From: Streptomyces venezuelae
GTDB taxonomy: Bacteria > Actinomycetota > Actinomycetes > Streptomycetales > Streptomycetaceae
Length of the DNA stretch: 64,000 nucleotides
Direction: 5' to 3'
Assembly (NCBI RefSeq): GCF_008642315.1
Contig: NZ_CP029192.1
Span: forward strand, 2,046,001 to 2,110,000
In this document: positions 62,561 through 64,000 of the stretch, piece after piece
How the letters are laid out: each line of letters opens with the position of its first letter
How positions within the stretch are numbered: position 1 is the first letter of the stretch
Translations under genes and position numbers: made by a program
Notes under the pieces: model-generated
Database searches by the model: none
Told to the model about the DNA's origin: nothing
The model's input: only the letters and a program-made list of their open reading frames with translations

Positions 62561-63783
62561 GCGGGCGGCTCCTCCTCGTGGGCGTGCGGCTGGGCGTGTG
62601 TCTGTGCATGCGGCTGGGCGTGCGCCTGGGCATACAGCTCCTTGGCGATGATCGTGCGCTGGACCTCGCTCGCGCCCTCGTAGATCCGGGGTGCACGCAC
62701 CTCGCGGTAGAGGTGTTCGAGCAGGTGGCCGCGGCGCAGCGCGCGGGCGCCGTGCAACTGGACCGCCGCGTCGACCACATACTGCGCGGTCTCCGTGGCG
62801 ATGAGCTTCGCCATCGCGGCGCGCCGGGCGATGCCGGGGCCCTGCGGCCCCTCACTGTCGTACGCCGCCGCTGCCGCGTACACCATCAGGCGGGCCGCCT
62901 CCGTGCGCGTCGCCATCTCGGCGACCTGGTGGCCGACCGCCTGCAGATCCTTCAACGGGCCGCCGAACGCGGTCCGTTCGGCCGTGTGGGCCAGGGTCGC
63001 GTCGAGCGCGGACTGCGCCATGCCGACGGCGAACGCGCCGACGCTCGGCCGGAACCGGTTCAGCGTCGTCATCGCGACGCGGAAGCCGCGGTCGACCTCG
63101 CCGAGCACGTCCTCCTCCCCGACCCGCACGCCGTCGAAGGCGAGGGCACCGATGGGGTGCGGGGAGAGCATGTCGAGCGGGGTGCCGGTGAGGCCCGCGC
63201 GGTCGGCGGGGACCAGGAACGCGGTGACGCCGCGGGACCCCGCCCCCGACGACGTGCGGGCGAAGACGGTGTAGAAGTCGGCCTCGGGCGCGTTGGAGAT
63301 CCAGCACTTCTCGCCGGTGAGGCGCCAGCCGCCGGAGCCGTCCCGCTCCGCCGCGAGGCTCAGGGCCGCCGCGTCCGAGCCCGCGCCCGGCTCGGAGAGC
63401 GCGAAGGCCGCGACGGCGTGCCCGGCGCGGACGGGCGGCAGGCACCGCTCCCGCTGCTCGGGCGAGCCGTGGGCGTGCACGGGGTGGGCGCCGAGCCCTT
63501 GCAGGGCGAAGGCGGTCTCCGCCTCCGTGCAGGAGTACGCGAGCGACTCCCGGGTCAGGCAGAGGTCGAGGGCGCCGGACGCGCCGCCGGGACGCCCCTC
63601 GCCCACCCCTCTCTCCTCGAACAGGCAGCCCAGCAGGCCCAGTTCGCCGAGCGCCGCGACCATGGGCCGGTTCACGTGGCCGGGCTCGCCCTTCTCCGCC
63701 AGGGGGCGCAGACGCTCGGCGGCGAGCGTCCGCAGCTCCGCACAACGGGCGGTTTGTTCAGGATTGAGCGAGAATGCCGTCAT
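62557..63783 (-). CDS. Acyl-CoA dehydrogenase with His-rich tail
   Basis: A 408-residue FAD enzyme of acyl-CoA oxidation. It shows the FALSEPGAGSDAAAL and GEKCWISNAPEADF flavin motifs, KDLQAVGHQVAEMA, and the catalytic-base segment RIYEGASEVQRTIIAKELY. After the normal end comes a 24-residue low-complexity tail of Ala-His/Gln-Pro-His repeats. Such tails can bind metal. It is followed by ridA and is divergent from a CoA ligase gene; the three may form an aromatic or acyl-acid degradation unit. Confidence 0.9.
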   Translation of the reverse strand: MTAFSLNPEQTARCAELRTLAAERLRPLAEKGEPGHVNRPMVAALGELGLLGCLFEERGVGEGRPGGASGALDLCLTRESLAYSCTEAETAFALQGLGAHPVHAHGSPEQRERCLPPVRAGHAVAAFALSEPGAGSDAAALSLAAERDGSGGWRLTGEKCWISNAPEADFYTVFARTSSGAGSRGVTAFLVPADRAGLTGTPLDMLSPHPIGALAFDGVRVGEEDVLGEVDRGFRVAMTTLNRFRPSVGAFAVGMAQSALDATLAHTAERTAFGGPLKDLQAVGHQVAEMATRTEAARLMVYAAAAAYDSEGPQGPGIARRAAMAKLIATETAQYVVDAAVQLHGARALRRGHLLEHLYREVRAPRIYEGASEVQRTIIAKELYAQAHAQPHAQTHAQPHAHEEEPPA

Positions 63784-63810
63784 CCCGGATCCTTCCTTTA
63801 TCGCGCACCG

Positions 63811-63838
63811 TTGACTGTCGTCACCATCACGATACGCT
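63811..63838 (+). promoter_or_regulatory. Possible promoter of the CoA ligase gene
   Basis: TTGACT (63811-63816) and TACGCT (63833-63838) with a 16-base spacer, about 55 bases before the ATG at 63893, in the 109-base divergent region. Confidence 0.45.
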
Positions 63839-63892
63839 CATGGAGCGAGCCCACCACAGCGCCCGTCCGGCAGGCAAGGGGGCAGAGCCGCC

Positions 63893-64000
63893 ATGGAACC
63901 GACCGGCAATCCAGCCAACCCGGGGCCGACACCGTCCGGCCACGTCGACACGTTCGCCCGGGACCACCTCCCGCCGCGCGCACAGTGGCCCGCACTGGTC
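63893..64000 (+). CDS. AMP-dependent acyl-CoA synthetase, N-terminus only
   Basis: Only the first 36 residues are in the window (VDTFARDHLPPRAQWP). This opening resembles the start of Streptomyces AMP-binding aryl/acyl-CoA ligases such as the 2-aminobenzoate-CoA ligase type; the catalytic core lies beyond the edge. The ATG has AAGGGGG upstream at a longish distance. Divergent from the dehydrogenase-ridA pair, it would supply the CoA ester those genes use. Confidence 0.55.
   Translation, partial: MEPTGNPANPGPTPSGHVDTFARDHLPPRAQWPALV

Overview
This window looks like a piece of a Streptomyces chromosome core. The DNA is very GC-rich with strong third-position G/C bias and GTG/TTG starts, and the gene order whiI - RNase D - fadAB ... 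dxs - xylHGF - rok7B7 ... ngcGFE ... acnA - HTH/murA matches, from memory, the SCO6029 to SCO5998 interval of S. coelicolor. No rRNA, tRNA, CRISPR array, insertion sequence or phage integrase was seen.

Layout. 1-6.7 kb: whiI (atypical sporulation response regulator behind a WhiG-type promoter), a ribonuclease D, a 0.6 kb hairpin-rich repeat array, and the fadA-fadB beta-oxidation operon. 6.7-13.3 kb: a propeller-like hypothetical, a small NYN/PIN-like protein, a GT39-like membrane protein, an APC permease and dxs. 13.5-26.1 kb: a sugar-uptake block on the minus strand with xylFGH, its ROK regulator, an EamA exporter, an unnamed family-1 sugar ABC system, and ngcEFG (GlcNAc/chitobiose). Both family-1 ABC systems have a DasR-box-like site upstream, and xylF has a Rok7B7-box-like site.

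26.6-50.6 kb is the accessory part: an F420/FMN-binding-like protein, a TetR/flavin-monooxygenase pair sharing two tet operators, a 1315-residue GH92 mannosidase, an AAA ATPase/TPR pair, a WhiJ-type regulatory set (anti-sigma-like ATPase, DUF5753 HTH, DUF397 protein) that runs straight into a DUF7019-like and a HEAT-repeat gene, and, convergent to these, a CHAT protease - STAND NTPase - TPR protein of 1231 residues with a small overlapping partner. The last group is the best candidate for a conflict or abortive-defence system here. Small hypotheticals, a berberine-bridge-type oxidase, an S1 protease, a VOC protein and a three-repeat secreted protein follow.

50.8-64 kb returns to core genes: acnA with an iron-box-like site, a GNAT protein, a frameshifted methyltransferase divergent from a TetR gene across a double operator, LacI regulator and amidohydrolase, an HTH-MurA fusion, a lipoprotein, DUF5133, RidA, acyl-CoA dehydrogenase, and the start of an acyl-CoA ligase cut by the window edge. 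All family and orthologue names come from reading the sequence and from memory; no database search was run.
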